Source of the DNA: JANMZR01 sp040385875
GTDB taxonomy: Bacteria; Bacteroidota; Bacteroidia; Cytophagales; Spirosomataceae
Direction of reading: 5' to 3'
Length of the DNA stretch: 54,696 nucleotides
Assembly (NCBI GenBank): GCA_040385875.1
Contig: JAZKGO010000127.1
Span: forward strand, 1 to 54,696
Shown: in pieces, positions 1 through 9,130 of the stretch
How the letters are laid out: each line of letters opens with the position of its first letter
Position numbering within the stretch: position 1 is the first letter of the stretch
The notes under the pieces: model-generated
Database searches by the model: none
Told to the model about the DNA's origin: nothing
What the model saw: only the letters and a program-made list of their open reading frames with translations
Program-made: the position numbers and the translations under genes

Positions 1-1668
1 GGTAACACACTTATTTTGATTGATGGGGTTCCGGTTTACGATCCTTCCTATATCAATTCAGGTTTTGATTTGAACATGCTCAATGTTTGCGAGTGTGACC
101 GAATTGAGATTTTGAAAGGCTCTCAATCAAGTCTTTATGGCTCTGATGCAGTGGCTGGTGTGATCAATATTTTTACAAAAAAAGGTAAAGGCTTAAAGCC
201 AATTGAAGGTTCAATTTCAACGAATATTGGTTCTTTTGCTACAGCCCGTAATACCTTGAATCTGAATGGATTGACAGGTAAAATTAACTATAATTTACAA
301 TATTCGAATTTGCAATCAAAAGGATTTTCAGCCGCTTTTGACAAAGAGAAAAAAGCTTTTGATAAAGATGGATTTGTTCAGAATAGTTTTTTAGGAAATG
401 TCGGAATCCAGGTTTCTGACCAATTAAGTATAAGATTTAAAGGCTTGGTAAATGGTTATAAAAGTGATTTAGATGCGGGGCCATTTTCAGATGAAAAAGA
501 TTATACCTCTACCCAAAAACTTTGGCTTATAGGTACTGGTTTTGATTTGAAAACTTCCAAAGGAAAGTTAATATTTAATTATAGCATTGGAGAAAATAAT
601 CGAATTTTTGTAGATGATAGCAGTTTTATCGCTCCTACGGCTTTTGATAAATATTCCAAATCGACCTTTGGTGGTATCACTCAATTTGCTGATTTATATT
701 GGTCTCACTCTATTTCGAAATTGTTTGATTTAGTGGTGGGTACCGACTTAAGGAAAGCGAATTTAGAGCAAACTTATGTTTCATACAGTCAGTTTGGAAA
801 GTATGAAGCCGATCCAATTAGTAAAGATTCAGCTCAGGCAAATATTTACAGTCTTTATGCAACTGGTTTATTTAAAACTGGTTCGTTTTATTTCGAATTG
901 GGTGGTCGATTTAACTCGCACTCTATCTATGGTTCTAATTTTACCTATTCATTCAATCCGAGTTATGTGGTATCAAAAGGTTTGAAACTTTTCGCCAATC
1001 TTTCCTCGGGTTTCAAAGCGCCATCACTTTATCAATTGTATTCGCCTTACGGCAATAAAGCTTTGAATCCTGAGCTGACAGAATCTTCAGAATTAGGTTT
1101 TCAAGTCTTTTCAAAGAATCAAAAATCAAATCTCAGAATGGCTTATTTTGCCCGCAATCAAAAGGATGTCATTTTCTTTCAGGCGCTGAATAGTTTTCCA
1201 TATGGGAAATACATCAATTTTGATAAACAAAATGATAAAGGCATCGAATTGGAAGCAAATGCAAGTTTTGGAAAGCTAAGCCTTTGGGGTAATTATACTT
1301 ATCTGACTGGTAAAATTACCACAGAAATGATGGGAAAGGACACCACCTTTAACAACCTTTTTCGCCGACCTAAAAACCAATTTAATATTGGCTTAGGGTA
1401 TCAAATTAATGCAAAGTTTTTTATATCGACTTCTTTGAAATCAGTGGGTGATCGTACCGATAGATTTTACAATTCAGAGACCTTTTCGACAGATAATGTG
1501 ACACTTGCAGGCTATTCATTGATTGATATTTATGCCGATTATAAATTCACAAAGAAATTGAAAGCTTATCTGGATTTAAAAAATGTGGCTAATAAAACCT
1601 ATTCCGATAGTTATGGATATGGAACTAAGCCCTTTAATTTTATGATTGGGTTAAGTTTGGGATTCTAA
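1..1668 (+). CDS. TonB-dependent receptor, 3' part (5' end outside window)
   Basis: The frame is already open at base 1, so the gene starts upstream of the window. What is visible is the second half of the plug (LIDGVPVYDP, then RIEILKGSQSSLYGSDAVAG and GVINI) followed by a beta-barrel that ends in the aromatic-terminated LSLGF, typical of outer-membrane proteins. About 555 residues are seen. The plug resembles the BtuB/colicin I receptor class. Such receptors take up large substrates (cobalamin, siderophores, glycans) across the outer membrane using TonB energy. The substrate cannot be told from this part. It ends in a strong shared terminator opposite frr. Confidence 0.93.
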   Translation, partial: GNTLILIDGVPVYDPSYINSGFDLNMLNVCECDRIEILKGSQSSLYGSDAVAGVINIFTKKGKGLKPIEGSISTNIGSFATARNTLNLNGLTGKINYNLQYSNLQSKGFSAAFDKEKKAFDKDGFVQNSFLGNVGIQVSDQLSIRFKGLVNGYKSDLDAGPFSDEKDYTSTQKLWLIGTGFDLKTSKGKLIFNYSIGENNRIFVDDSSFIAPTAFDKYSKSTFGGITQFADLYWSHSISKLFDLVVGTDLRKANLEQTYVSYSQFGKYEADPISKDSAQANIYSLYATGLFKTGSFYFELGGRFNSHSIYGSNFTYSFNPSYVVSKGLKLFANLSSGFKAPSLYQLYSPYGNKALNPELTESSELGFQVFSKNQKSNLRMAYFARNQKDVIFFQALNSFPYGKYINFDKQNDKGIELEANASFGKLSLWGNYTYLTGKITTEMMGKDTTFNNLFRRPKNQFNIGLGYQINAKFFISTSLKSVGDRTDRFYNSETFSTDNVTLAGYSLIDIYADYKFTKKLKAYLDLKNVANKTYSDSYGYGTKPFNFMIGLSLGF

Positions 1669-1673
1669 AAAGC

Positions 1674-1711
1674 AAAAAGAGAGGTTGTCTAAAAAGGCAA
1701 CCTCTCTTTTT
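1674..1711. terminator. Bidirectional intrinsic terminator
   Basis: A 14-bp perfect stem (1674-1687 pairing with 1698-1711) has a GC-containing core and A/T runs on both sides. It lies between the convergent TonB receptor and frr, so it can end transcripts from both strands. Confidence 0.9.
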
Positions 1712-1727
1712 GTTAATTCAAAATTAA

Positions 1728-2288
1728 TTATACACTCATTATATCTTTTTCTTTCTCTTCAAATACCTTATCAATCCGAGCAATGAAACTGTTAGTCAAT
1801 ATTTGATTTCGTTCTTCGCCTTCTTTGATAAAATCTTCAGAAACGCCGTCGGCTTTTAGTTTTTTAATGGCGTTGTTGGCATCCTGACGAATATTTCTCA
1901 CATTCACTTTGGCCACTTCAATTTCTGACTTTACCCTTTTGACAAGCTCCTTACGACGTTCCTCGGTAAGCATTGGGATATTGAGTCGGATGTACTCCCC
2001 GTCATTATTGGGCGAAAGGCCAATATTTGAATTTCTGATGGCCTTTTCAATTTCACCAATCATTTTTTTATCGAAAGGCTTCAAAGCAATGGTTCTCGAA
2101 TCAGGAGCGGTAATACTTGCAGTTCCTGTAATAGGAGTAGGCATTCCGTAATAATCTACCATAATGCCCTCAACCATTGCTGGAGAGGCTTTCCCAGCTC
2201 TAATTTTTGATAGTTCAATAGCTAAATGTTTCAAGGCACCTTCCATGGTTTCTTTTGCATCCTCTAAAAAAAATTCGATATCTTCCAT
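1728..2288 (-). CDS. frr: Ribosome recycling factor
   Basis: The 186-residue product is the normal length for RRF, which with EF-G splits the post-termination ribosome. Family features are present: the KIRAGKASPAM segment near residue 30, PITGTASI, and RNSNIGLSPNNDG near residues 87-99, followed by the conserved helical C-terminal half (EERRKELVK). It lies 178 bases downstream of pyrH on the same strand, the usual pyrH-frr order in Bacteroidota. The ATG start gives the expected N-terminus. Confidence 0.97.
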   Translation of the reverse strand: MEDIEFFLEDAKETMEGALKHLAIELSKIRAGKASPAMVEGIMVDYYGMPTPITGTASITAPDSRTIALKPFDKKMIGEIEKAIRNSNIGLSPNNDGEYIRLNIPMLTEERRKELVKRVKSEIEVAKVNVRNIRQDANNAIKKLKADGVSEDFIKEGEERNQILTNSFIARIDKVFEEKEKDIMSV

Positions 2289-2309
2289 TTTATTTAGTTA
2301 TGAGATATG

Positions 2310-2330
2310 AGTGATAAGATATGAGTTTTT
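2310..2330 (+). repeat. Short dispersed intergenic repeat, copy 1
   Basis: A 21-base A/T-rich unit (core gataagatatgagtttt) in the pyrH-frr spacer matches 20 of 21 bases with 34323-34343 downstream of the YebC gene. A related inverted version lies at 2451-2473, overlapping the end of pyrH. Confidence 0.55.
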
Positions 2331-2466
2331 GCTCGGCTCAATTTACTCATCTTATAATTATTGTTGTTTTAATCTAAAGGTATTTATTGAAAATCTAAAA
2401 CCTATAATGAAGTTTGTTTCGATATGAAAAAGTTTAGATTTGCAAAAATTCATAACTCATAATTCA

Positions 2467-3180
2467 TCACTTAATCAGCGTTCCGATTTCTTCACCCATC
2501 ACCAATTTTACCAAATTGCCAGGCTTATTCATATCAAAAACGATAATAGGTAGCTTGTTTTCTTTGCAAAGTGTGAAAGCCGTCATGTCCATTATTTTTA
2601 GATTTTTGGCAATCGCTTCGTCAAAAGTTAATTCTGTATATTTGGTGGCGGTAGGGTCTTTTTCAGGATCGGCAGTATACACTCCATCCACTCTGGTACC
2701 CTTTAGCACTACGTCGGCCGAAATTTCGATTGCCCTCAAAGCTCCCGCTGAATCGGTTGTAAAATAGGGGTTACCAGTACCTGCTCCAAATATTACGATT
2801 CGCCCCTTTTCGAGATGTCTGATTGCCCTTCTTCTGATAAAAGGCTCCGCAATTGCATTCATTGCCACTGCTGAAACTAAGCGAGTATACATTCCGAATT
2901 TCTCCAATATACCCTGTATGGCTATACCATTGATTACCGTGGCAAGCATGCCCATATAATCACCTTGGCTACGTTCAATCCCAATATTTTCGCCAATTGC
3001 TCCTCTAAAAATATTGCCTCCACCAATCACAATGGCAATTTCTACCCCTTGTTCTTTAGCGGCTTTTATATCAATTGCATATTTTTCAAGAATTTCGGGG
3101 TCGAGGGGGTCTCCATTTTTGCCACTAAGTGATTCTCCAGAGAGTTTAAGTAATATTCGTTTGTATTTGCGGCTTTCCAT
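2467..3180 (-). CDS. pyrH: UMP kinase
   Basis: Phosphorylates UMP to UDP in pyrimidine nucleotide synthesis; amino-acid kinase fold. Visible signatures are KLSGESLSG near the N-terminus, VIGGGNIFRG, and TDSAGALRA with the downstream KGTRVDGVYTADP segment. I chose the internal ATG at 3180 because it begins MESRKYKRILLKLSG as in homologues and gives 237 residues. An upstream in-frame start at 3210 would add ten residues not expected in the family. It is the likely first gene of the pyrH-frr unit. Confidence 0.96.
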   Translation of the reverse strand: MESRKYKRILLKLSGESLSGKNGDPLDPEILEKYAIDIKAAKEQGVEIAIVIGGGNIFRGAIGENIGIERSQGDYMGMLATVINGIAIQGILEKFGMYTRLVSAVAMNAIAEPFIRRRAIRHLEKGRIVIFGAGTGNPYFTTDSAGALRAIEISADVVLKGTRVDGVYTADPEKDPTATKYTELTFDEAIAKNLKIMDMTAFTLCKENKLPIIVFDMNKPGNLVKLVMGEEIGTLIK

Positions 3181-3319
3181 ATAAGATTTTAGTTCAGCAA
3201 AAATAAGCAATAATTTATTTAAAATTATTCTTGGTTTTTGATAAAATTATTAAATCAGCTTAAAATGGCTGTTTTTGGTCTGATTGGATATTATTTGAAA
3301 ATAATTGAGAGCTTATGTA

Positions 3320-4249
3320 TTATTTTTTATTTACTAAAAATACTCCCACTAATATGATAGCCATACCCAAAAAATGTTGGATTAATAATGTTTCGCTGTC
3401 TAAAATTCCCCACATAAAAGCAAAAATGGGAATCAAATAAGTAACAGAACTAGCTAAAACTGGACTTGAAATTTGTAAAATATGGTTGAATAAAACTGTC
3501 GCTAGCCCCGTGCTAATCACACCCAAACAAACTGCATAAAATAGCGGCCAAAACGATTCTGATTGGCTACTGATTTGCCAGAAATCAGTGGAAAATAAAA
3601 GAATAGCGGCCAATGGACCGATTACTGTTAAGAGGCCAGTGGTTACAATAAGGGCAGGCACTTCATTGAGATTTTTTTTAACAATATTCAAATTGAAACC
3701 GTACATTACCGTTGCCACAAGTATCAAAAGACCAAAAGCATTGAAAGTAAGCGGTTGGCTAATATTTGAAAATATCAGGAGAGAAGAGCCGATTAACCCT
3801 ATCAAAATACCCCAAATTTGTAAGGCTTTAATTTTTTGGGTAAAAAAGAGGGCTCCCACAATTAATGTACATAAAGGAGTAAGAGAGTTTAAGGCACCAG
3901 ATAGAGCGGAGGGTAAATGCTTGCCTGCTATTGTAAAAATGAAAGCTGGGAAAAATACCCCTAAAAGGCCTGTAAGGCCAAAATAGAGCCATTTATCATT
4001 TGGAATTTGTTTTCTTTTAGCGATTAAAATAGGTATGAAAAACAAAAAAGCTGAAAGTATCCGGATTGAGCCCACTTGAAGACTTGAATAGACCACCAGA
4101 CTTTTTTTCATCAAAATGAATGAAGTACCCCAAATGGCTGCCAATAAAATCAATAAAAGCCAAACAGTAAGAGCGGAGGTTTTGGGAGAGTTGTTAATCG
4201 GAACTGATTCGACTAAGGTGGTTTGATTTTTCAATATTCTAAATTTCAA
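3320..4249 (-). CDS. EamA/DMT-family membrane transporter
   Basis: The 309-residue protein has about ten hydrophobic helices in two EamA repeats: the first begins around residue 28 (LTVWLLLILLAAIWGTSFI), the second around residue 160. The short loop LSGALNSLTPL is typical of drug/metabolite exporters of this class. Substrates of such proteins are diverse and cannot be predicted here. The start appears to be TTG at 4249, since no ATG precedes the first helix in frame. It begins 10 bases after the dusB stop, so it is probably the second gene of a dusB-led operon. Confidence 0.85.
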   Translation of the reverse strand: MKFRILKNQTTLVESVPINNSPKTSALTVWLLLILLAAIWGTSFILMKKSLVVYSSLQVGSIRILSAFLFFIPILIAKRKQIPNDKWLYFGLTGLLGVFFPAFIFTIAGKHLPSALSGALNSLTPLCTLIVGALFFTQKIKALQIWGILIGLIGSSLLIFSNISQPLTFNAFGLLILVATVMYGFNLNIVKKNLNEVPALIVTTGLLTVIGPLAAILLFSTDFWQISSQSESFWPLFYAVCLGVISTGLATVLFNHILQISSPVLASSVTYLIPIFAFMWGILDSETLLIQHFLGMAIILVGVFLVNKK

Positions 4250-4259
4250 TTTTTGTTGA

Positions 4260-5279
4260 TTAGCTTATAATTTCTGAATGGCTCATTTTATCTAATTCAT
4301 ATTTGTAAAAATAATCTACTTCTCCCAATATTTCAATGATTTCATCATAGCTAGGTACAGTTACCAGCCTCATTCTGAAAGGCTTGAAATGATCCATTCC
4401 TTTGAAATAATTAGCATAATGTCTCCTCATTTCTACAATACCTGCATGGTCGCCTTTCCACTTAATGCTGAAATCAAGGTGTTTTTTACAAACCTCAATT
4501 CTGTCATTTAATGTAGGCGGGGCCAATTTCAATCCAGTTTTTAAAAAATATTTAATCTCATTGAAAATCCAAGGATACCCAATGGCGGCACGGCCAATCA
4601 TGATGCCGTCTACTCCATAAGTATTTTTATATTCCAATGCTTTTTCGGGTGAATCAATATCACCATTACCGAAAATTGGAATTTTTATTCTTTGATTTTC
4701 TTTTATTTTTGACATCAATCGCCAGTCAGCCTCTCCTTTATACATTTGTACACGAGTACGACCATGTATTGTAAGTGCCTGAATACCAATATCTTGTAAC
4801 CTTTCAGCGACTTCTTCTATGTTTTTTGTGGAATCGTCCCAACCCAGTCTTGTTTTTACAGTAACGGGAAGGTGAGTGCCTTCGATTACCGCTTTTGTCA
4901 TGGCTACCATTTTTGGGATATCTTGCAAAAGTGCCGCTCCCGCTCCACGGCAGGCCACTTGTTTTACTGGGCATCCATAATTAATGTCAATTAAATCTGG
5001 ATTTGCTCTGGTTGAGATTTCACTACAAACCCGCATTGTTTCTACATCCGATCCAAAAAGCTGAATACCAACAGGCCTTTCGTATTCGAAAATATCAAGT
5101 TTTTGAACAGATTTGGCTGCATCCCGAATCAGCCCTTCACTCGAAATAAATTCTGTATAGAGCAAATCCGCACCATTTGATTTGCAAACCGCACGAAAGG
5201 GGGGGTCGGAAACATCCTCCATTGGTGCTAATAGCAACGGGAAATCTGGAAGAGTAATATTTGTGCCAATTTGTACCAT
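4260..5279 (-). CDS. dusB: tRNA-dihydrouridine synthase (DusB-like)
   Basis: An FMN enzyme that reduces uridines in the tRNA D-loop. The 339-residue product shows the Dus signatures: LAPMEDVSDPPFR at residues 17-29, DINYGCPVKQ containing the catalytic cysteine, HGRTRVQMYKG, and the phosphate-binding FGNGDIDSPEKA. The ATG at 5279 gives the expected N-terminus. It is divergent from the CPBP gene across a purine/pyrimidine-rich spacer, and an EamA transporter follows closely. Confidence 0.94.
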   Translation of the reverse strand: MVQIGTNITLPDFPLLLAPMEDVSDPPFRAVCKSNGADLLYTEFISSEGLIRDAAKSVQKLDIFEYERPVGIQLFGSDVETMRVCSEISTRANPDLIDINYGCPVKQVACRGAGAALLQDIPKMVAMTKAVIEGTHLPVTVKTRLGWDDSTKNIEEVAERLQDIGIQALTIHGRTRVQMYKGEADWRLMSKIKENQRIKIPIFGNGDIDSPEKALEYKNTYGVDGIMIGRAAIGYPWIFNEIKYFLKTGLKLAPPTLNDRIEVCKKHLDFSIKWKGDHAGIVEMRRHYANYFKGMDHFKPFRMRLVTVPSYDEIIEILGEVDYFYKYELDKMSHSEIIS

Positions 5280-5420
5280 GTTTTTTCAGAAATGAGAAAA
5301 AAGAAATGAGACAAAAGATTGTATCACTTGTCTTATTGAATTTTCTAATTGGAATTAATCTTTTTTCTTTTGTCTTTCTTCTTTTGTCTCCACCTATTTT
5401 TCCGTAAATTTACGACCATT

Positions 5421-6362
5421 ATGAATGAAAACGAAGACTTTACCTCATTTGTTCCAAAAAGATCACTCACCTCTAAGCTGCTAATTCTATTCGGTATTTG
5501 CATTTTAGGTACATTCACCTTCACTTTTTTTGCCATTATATTGGGCATGATTACCACCAAAATTCCATTGATGGAACTTATGGATGGAATTAAAAACCCA
5601 CAAGGTTCCAAAATGTGGTATTTTATGATGATTATGACTGGCATTAGTCATTTAGGGGGCTTTTGGTTAGCTGGCTTGGCTTATCTTAAATGGATAGAGA
5701 ATCGAACTTTTGAAAGTTTGAATCGAGTACAATTAAGGCCTAATTTAATTCCAATCATCATTATTTTGGTGATCGTATTTTTGCCATTCAATGAATTTTT
5801 TATGAGAATGAATGAAAATATGGAATTGCCAAAATCTTTGAATGGCCTGCAAACCTGGATGAAAGAAGCGGAAGAAAATGCCGCCAAACTCACCCAGTTT
5901 TTGATGGATTTTACCTCCTATACACAACTAATAATCGCTTTTATAGTAATCGCTATTTTTGCTGGAATAGGTGAGGAGTTGATATTTAGGGGTATCTTGC
6001 AAAATTTACTTCATTCAAAACTCAATAATCACCACCTAGCTATTTGGCTTTCTGCAATTATTTTCTCTACCATACATTTTCAATTTTTCGGTTTTATTCC
6101 ACGAATGCTTTTGGGTGCAATGTTTGGTTACTTATATGTTTGGACGGGAAGCCTTTGGGCCCCTATTATTGCCCATACTACTAACAATGGTTTTGTGGTG
6201 ATTATGATGTATTTAAGCAAAATTGGAGTGATTGATGCCGATATTGAAAAATTTGAAACACCTGGCTATATAACCATTTTATTTACAGCCTTTTGTGCGG
6301 GTATTTTGTGGTTGATTCATAAAAATAAATTAGAAAACACTGAAGATGAGCCAAGCCTCTAA
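5421..6362 (+). CDS. CPBP family intramembrane glutamic endopeptidase
   Basis: A multi-pass membrane protein of 313 residues with the CPBP (Abi/CAAX-type) motifs: GEELIFRG near residue 184, a TIHF segment near 218, and PIIAHTTNN near 248. In this family the two glutamates and the later histidines are catalytic; substrates in Bacteroidota are mostly unknown. I start it at the ATG at 5421 (MNENEDFTSF). An upstream TTG would prepend a hydrophobic stretch made of the low-complexity spacer. It overlaps the next gene by 17 bases, indicating one operon with the DUF2007 gene and cdsA. Confidence 0.88.
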   Translation: MNENEDFTSFVPKRSLTSKLLILFGICILGTFTFTFFAIILGMITTKIPLMELMDGIKNPQGSKMWYFMMIMTGISHLGGFWLAGLAYLKWIENRTFESLNRVQLRPNLIPIIIILVIVFLPFNEFFMRMNENMELPKSLNGLQTWMKEAEENAAKLTQFLMDFTSYTQLIIAFIVIAIFAGIGEELIFRGILQNLLHSKLNNHHLAIWLSAIIFSTIHFQFFGFIPRMLLGAMFGYLYVWTGSLWAPIIAHTTNNGFVVIMMYLSKIGVIDADIEKFETPGYITILFTAFCAGILWLIHKNKLENTEDEPSL

Positions 6363-6576
6363 CTGGGTAAAAGTACACGAGGAATATGATTTTTTTCGTG
6401 CCGAATTATTAAAAAATTTCTTGATTCAAGAGCATGAAATTGATGCTGTTGTGATAAATAAACAAATCAGTGCCTATAATATTGGCAAGTGTGAGATTCA
6501 TGTTATGAAAGAAAACGAAGCTCTCGCAACTGATTTAATTGATTCATTTGGCAAAATGGATGCTGACCAATTATGA
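6346..6576 (+). CDS. DUF2007-type small protein
   Basis: A soluble 76-residue protein resembling the DUF2007 'putative signal transducing protein' family, which has a ferredoxin-like fold: WVKVHEEYDFFRAELLKNFL, then DAVVINKQ and EIHVMKENEALA. Its molecular role is not established in the family. It overlaps the CPBP gene upstream by 17 bases and cdsA downstream by 4 bases, so its translation is probably coupled to both. Confidence 0.8.
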   Translation: MSQASNWVKVHEEYDFFRAELLKNFLIQEHEIDAVVINKQISAYNIGKCEIHVMKENEALATDLIDSFGKMDADQL

Positions 6577-7403
6577 AACAAAAATTAAGTACCTATTCCA
6601 ATCTTACCCAGAGGGTAGTTGCGGCTGTGGTGGCCGTTCCTTTATTGATTTTCTGTATTTATTTTAGTGAATGGTCCTTCTTTGGTTTGTTTTTATTGAT
6701 TTGTATACTTACTCAGTTGGAGTTTTACAAATTGTTGAAATTGAATGAAAACGCCCCGCTACTAATCTATGGAACCTTTTGTGGGGCGGCTCTTTTTACC
6801 TTAAGTTTTTTAATTGAAACGGAGCGGATACCTTATGCCAGTTACTATATTATTTCTCCGTTGCTTACTTTGATTTTCTTTATAAAATTGTATAAGAAAA
6901 ACGATCGCAAGCCTTTTATGAATATCGCTTATACTTTTTTGGGCATTATTTATGTGGCTCTTCCCTTTGCATTGATTGTGGTTTTGGCTAATTTTTCAGG
7001 TAGCTATAGCTGGCAAATCGTATTGGGTTGCTTATTTTTACTTTGGGCATCTGATACTGGGGCCTATTTTGCTGGTACTAATTTTGGGAAAACCAAATTG
7101 TTTGAGAGGGTCTCGCCTAAAAAATCTTGGGAGGGAAGCCTTGGTGGTTTCGCTGCTTCTATGTTAGTGGCTTTTTTATTGGCACGGTATTATCATGATA
7201 TTGAGGCTTGGCAATGGTATGTGATTGGAGCTATTATAGTGATTGCAGGCACCTATGGCGATCTCGTGGAATCACTCTTCAAAAGGAGTATTCAGATCAA
7301 AGACTCAGGCAGCATCATACCTGGTCATGGTGGGTTTTTAGATCGTTTTGATGGCCTTTTACTTTCTGTACCATTCATTATTGCTTTTTTGAAATTGTTT
7401 TAA
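6573..7403 (+). CDS. cdsA: Phosphatidate cytidylyltransferase
   Basis: Makes CDP-diacylglycerol from phosphatidate and CTP, the branch point of phospholipid synthesis, in the inner membrane. The 276-residue protein has about eight membrane segments and the full family signature near residues 233-260: SLFKRSIQIKDSG, then IIPGHGGFLDRFD. The ATGA overlap with the upstream DUF2007 gene indicates translational coupling. Confidence 0.95.
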   Translation: MKQKLSTYSNLTQRVVAAVVAVPLLIFCIYFSEWSFFGLFLLICILTQLEFYKLLKLNENAPLLIYGTFCGAALFTLSFLIETERIPYASYYIISPLLTLIFFIKLYKKNDRKPFMNIAYTFLGIIYVALPFALIVVLANFSGSYSWQIVLGCLFLLWASDTGAYFAGTNFGKTKLFERVSPKKSWEGSLGGFAASMLVAFLLARYYHDIEAWQWYVIGAIIVIAGTYGDLVESLFKRSIQIKDSGSIIPGHGGFLDRFDGLLLSVPFIIAFLKLF

Positions 7404-7515
7404 AAATCTACCTTTAGAACAAATTCACTAAAAAATAGGTGTTAAATACTGTTAATTATTGTTGAAAAAATTCCAATTGTCGTTAAGTATTTAGAAATTC
7501 GTAAAAAAAATAAGA

Positions 7516-8223
7516 TTGAAAAAGGGTCACATTTTATTAGTTATCTTAATGGCGGTTTTGCCATATTCTGAGTTGTTAGCCCAAGGCAACGAAAAGGCCG
7601 TTATTTTCACTGGGATAGTGGTTGGGGGCAAAAATTCTGAGCCATTGCCAGGTGCTTTTGTGTTCAATTCAAGTGCTGGGCGTGGAACAATTGCCAATGA
7701 ATCTGGCTATTTTATTCTTTCTGTTTTTCCAAGCGACAGTATTATTTTTAGCTATGTGGGCTTTAAAAAACAATACCATATTATTCCCAAAAAGATTGAA
7801 CAGTCCTATTCAGCTATAGTCGATTTGAAAGAGGATGTGAAATTATTGGCTGAAGTAAAAGTGTATCCCTACCCCACGGAGGAGCTTTTTAAAGAAGCTT
7901 TCATCAATTATAAGCTACCTGATGCCAAAGAAAGGGAAGCGTTGGCGAGAGCCACAGACAATCGATCTTTAGCCATGTTGGCCAAAACCATGGGCATGGG
8001 GGCCTCCGCCAATTATAGAAGTTTTATGAGCCAACAACAAAATGCCATTATCAATAAAGGATTTACCAATAGCATATCCACAGCTTTGATGAATCCAATC
8101 GCTTGGCTATCATTTATTCAATCTGTAAAAAAGGGCGACTTGACCAAAAAAGATTGGAAAGGAATCAACGATTTAGCCCCAAGCGAAGCGATTCCAAGAG
8201 AAAAGTTTATTAATAAGAATTAG
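7516..8223 (+). CDS. Secreted protein with carboxypeptidase-like regulatory domain
   Basis: A signal peptide (MKKGHILLVILMAVLPYSELLAQ) precedes a CarboxypepD_reg-like beta-sandwich at about residues 30-110 (FTGIVVGGKNSEPLPGA, then GYFILSVFPSDSIIFSYVGF), followed by a C-terminal region I do not recognise. The start is TTG at 7516, because the in-frame ATG further on would cut the signal peptide. Such short proteins are common in Bacteroidota envelopes, but their role is unknown. Its stop overlaps the end of convergent lpxH by four bases. Confidence 0.82.
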   Translation: MKKGHILLVILMAVLPYSELLAQGNEKAVIFTGIVVGGKNSEPLPGAFVFNSSAGRGTIANESGYFILSVFPSDSIIFSYVGFKKQYHIIPKKIEQSYSAIVDLKEDVKLLAEVKVYPYPTEELFKEAFINYKLPDAKEREALARATDNRSLAMLAKTMGMGASANYRSFMSQQQNAIINKGFTNSISTALMNPIAWLSFIQSVKKGDLTKKDWKGINDLAPSEAIPREKFINKN

Positions 8224-8996
8224 GCCTTAAACTCTCTCAATATCAATTGATTACCGTCAAAATCAGCAAAAGTATTTTTGCCCGAAATGAACCATTCGCC
8301 TAGATTAATATATCTGCTTTTTTGATTGATTTCAATGTCTAAAGCCAAATGGCGGTGTCCAAATACATAATAATCATGGTGTTCGGATTGCTCAACTTCT
8401 TTACTATATTGATAAAGCCATTCCTGCTCTTTAGTTTTAAAATCAGAGGCAGCTACTAATCTTTGATTTGTTTTACGATCCATGCTCCAAGCATTGCCAA
8501 ACCACATCCCAATATCAGGATGAAGCCATCGAAATAGAAATTGACAGATTTTACTTGTAAAAATTTTCTTTAAAAATTTGTAACTGTGGTCGCCAGGCCC
8601 CAGCCCATCGCCATGTCCAATCAGAAAATCTTTCTGACTGATCTGAAAATGAGTAGCTTCTCGATAAGTTTTTATCCCTAATTCCTTTTCAAAATAATCA
8701 AACATCCATAGGTCATGGTTGCCAGTGAAAAAGATAAATTCAACGCCTAGTGTTTGTAATTCCACAATTTTACCCAAAAAGCGTAGAAAACCTTTAGGTA
8801 CTACATGTTTGTATTCAAACCAAAAGTCAAATAAATCGCCCACTAAAAATATGGTTTGAGCATCGTGTTTGATTGAATCAAGCCATTTTGTAAGGGTAAT
8901 TTCACGTAATTTGCTGGATTGGCTATCAGGAGCACCCAAATGAAAATCGGAGGCAAAGTATATTTTTTTATGGGGTTGAAGAGTGATTGAATGCAT
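8220..8996 (-). CDS. lpxH: UDP-2,3-diacylglucosamine diphosphatase (LpxH-like)
   Basis: A calcineurin-like metallophosphoesterase of 258 residues. Metal-binding motifs are in the expected order: SDFHLG (D17, H19), GDLFDFW (D54), GNHD (N93, H94), GHGDG (near 128) and GHRH (near 217). The overall pattern matches LpxH, which cleaves UDP-diacylglucosamine to lipid X in lipid A synthesis. Another phosphoesterase in this window (42772-43584) is more distant from the LpxH pattern, so this one is the better LpxH candidate. It ends tail-to-tail with the preceding secreted protein. Confidence 0.87.
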   Translation of the reverse strand: MHSITLQPHKKIYFASDFHLGAPDSQSSKLREITLTKWLDSIKHDAQTIFLVGDLFDFWFEYKHVVPKGFLRFLGKIVELQTLGVEFIFFTGNHDLWMFDYFEKELGIKTYREATHFQISQKDFLIGHGDGLGPGDHSYKFLKKIFTSKICQFLFRWLHPDIGMWFGNAWSMDRKTNQRLVAASDFKTKEQEWLYQYSKEVEQSEHHDYYVFGHRHLALDIEINQKSRYINLGEWFISGKNTFADFDGNQLILREFKA

Positions 8997-9130
8997 GCTG
9001 TAAAATTAGCTGATTTTGTTTAATTTTTTTTTAATAAAAATATTATAACAATTTTCAGTGTGAAATTTTGAACCAAAGACAACAGTGCTCATCATCGGTG
9101 CGTACTGTGTAAAAACTAAATAAATTTGGT

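Noticed and set aside
5349..5420. N-terminal extension of the CPBP frame
   Set aside because: It translates the low-complexity spacer and is not needed; the ATG at 5421 gives a normal N-terminus.
9121..9128. TAAATTTG box directly before the TonB receptor start
   Set aside because: A transcript from it would start inside or past the ATG at 9131, so it is probably chance.
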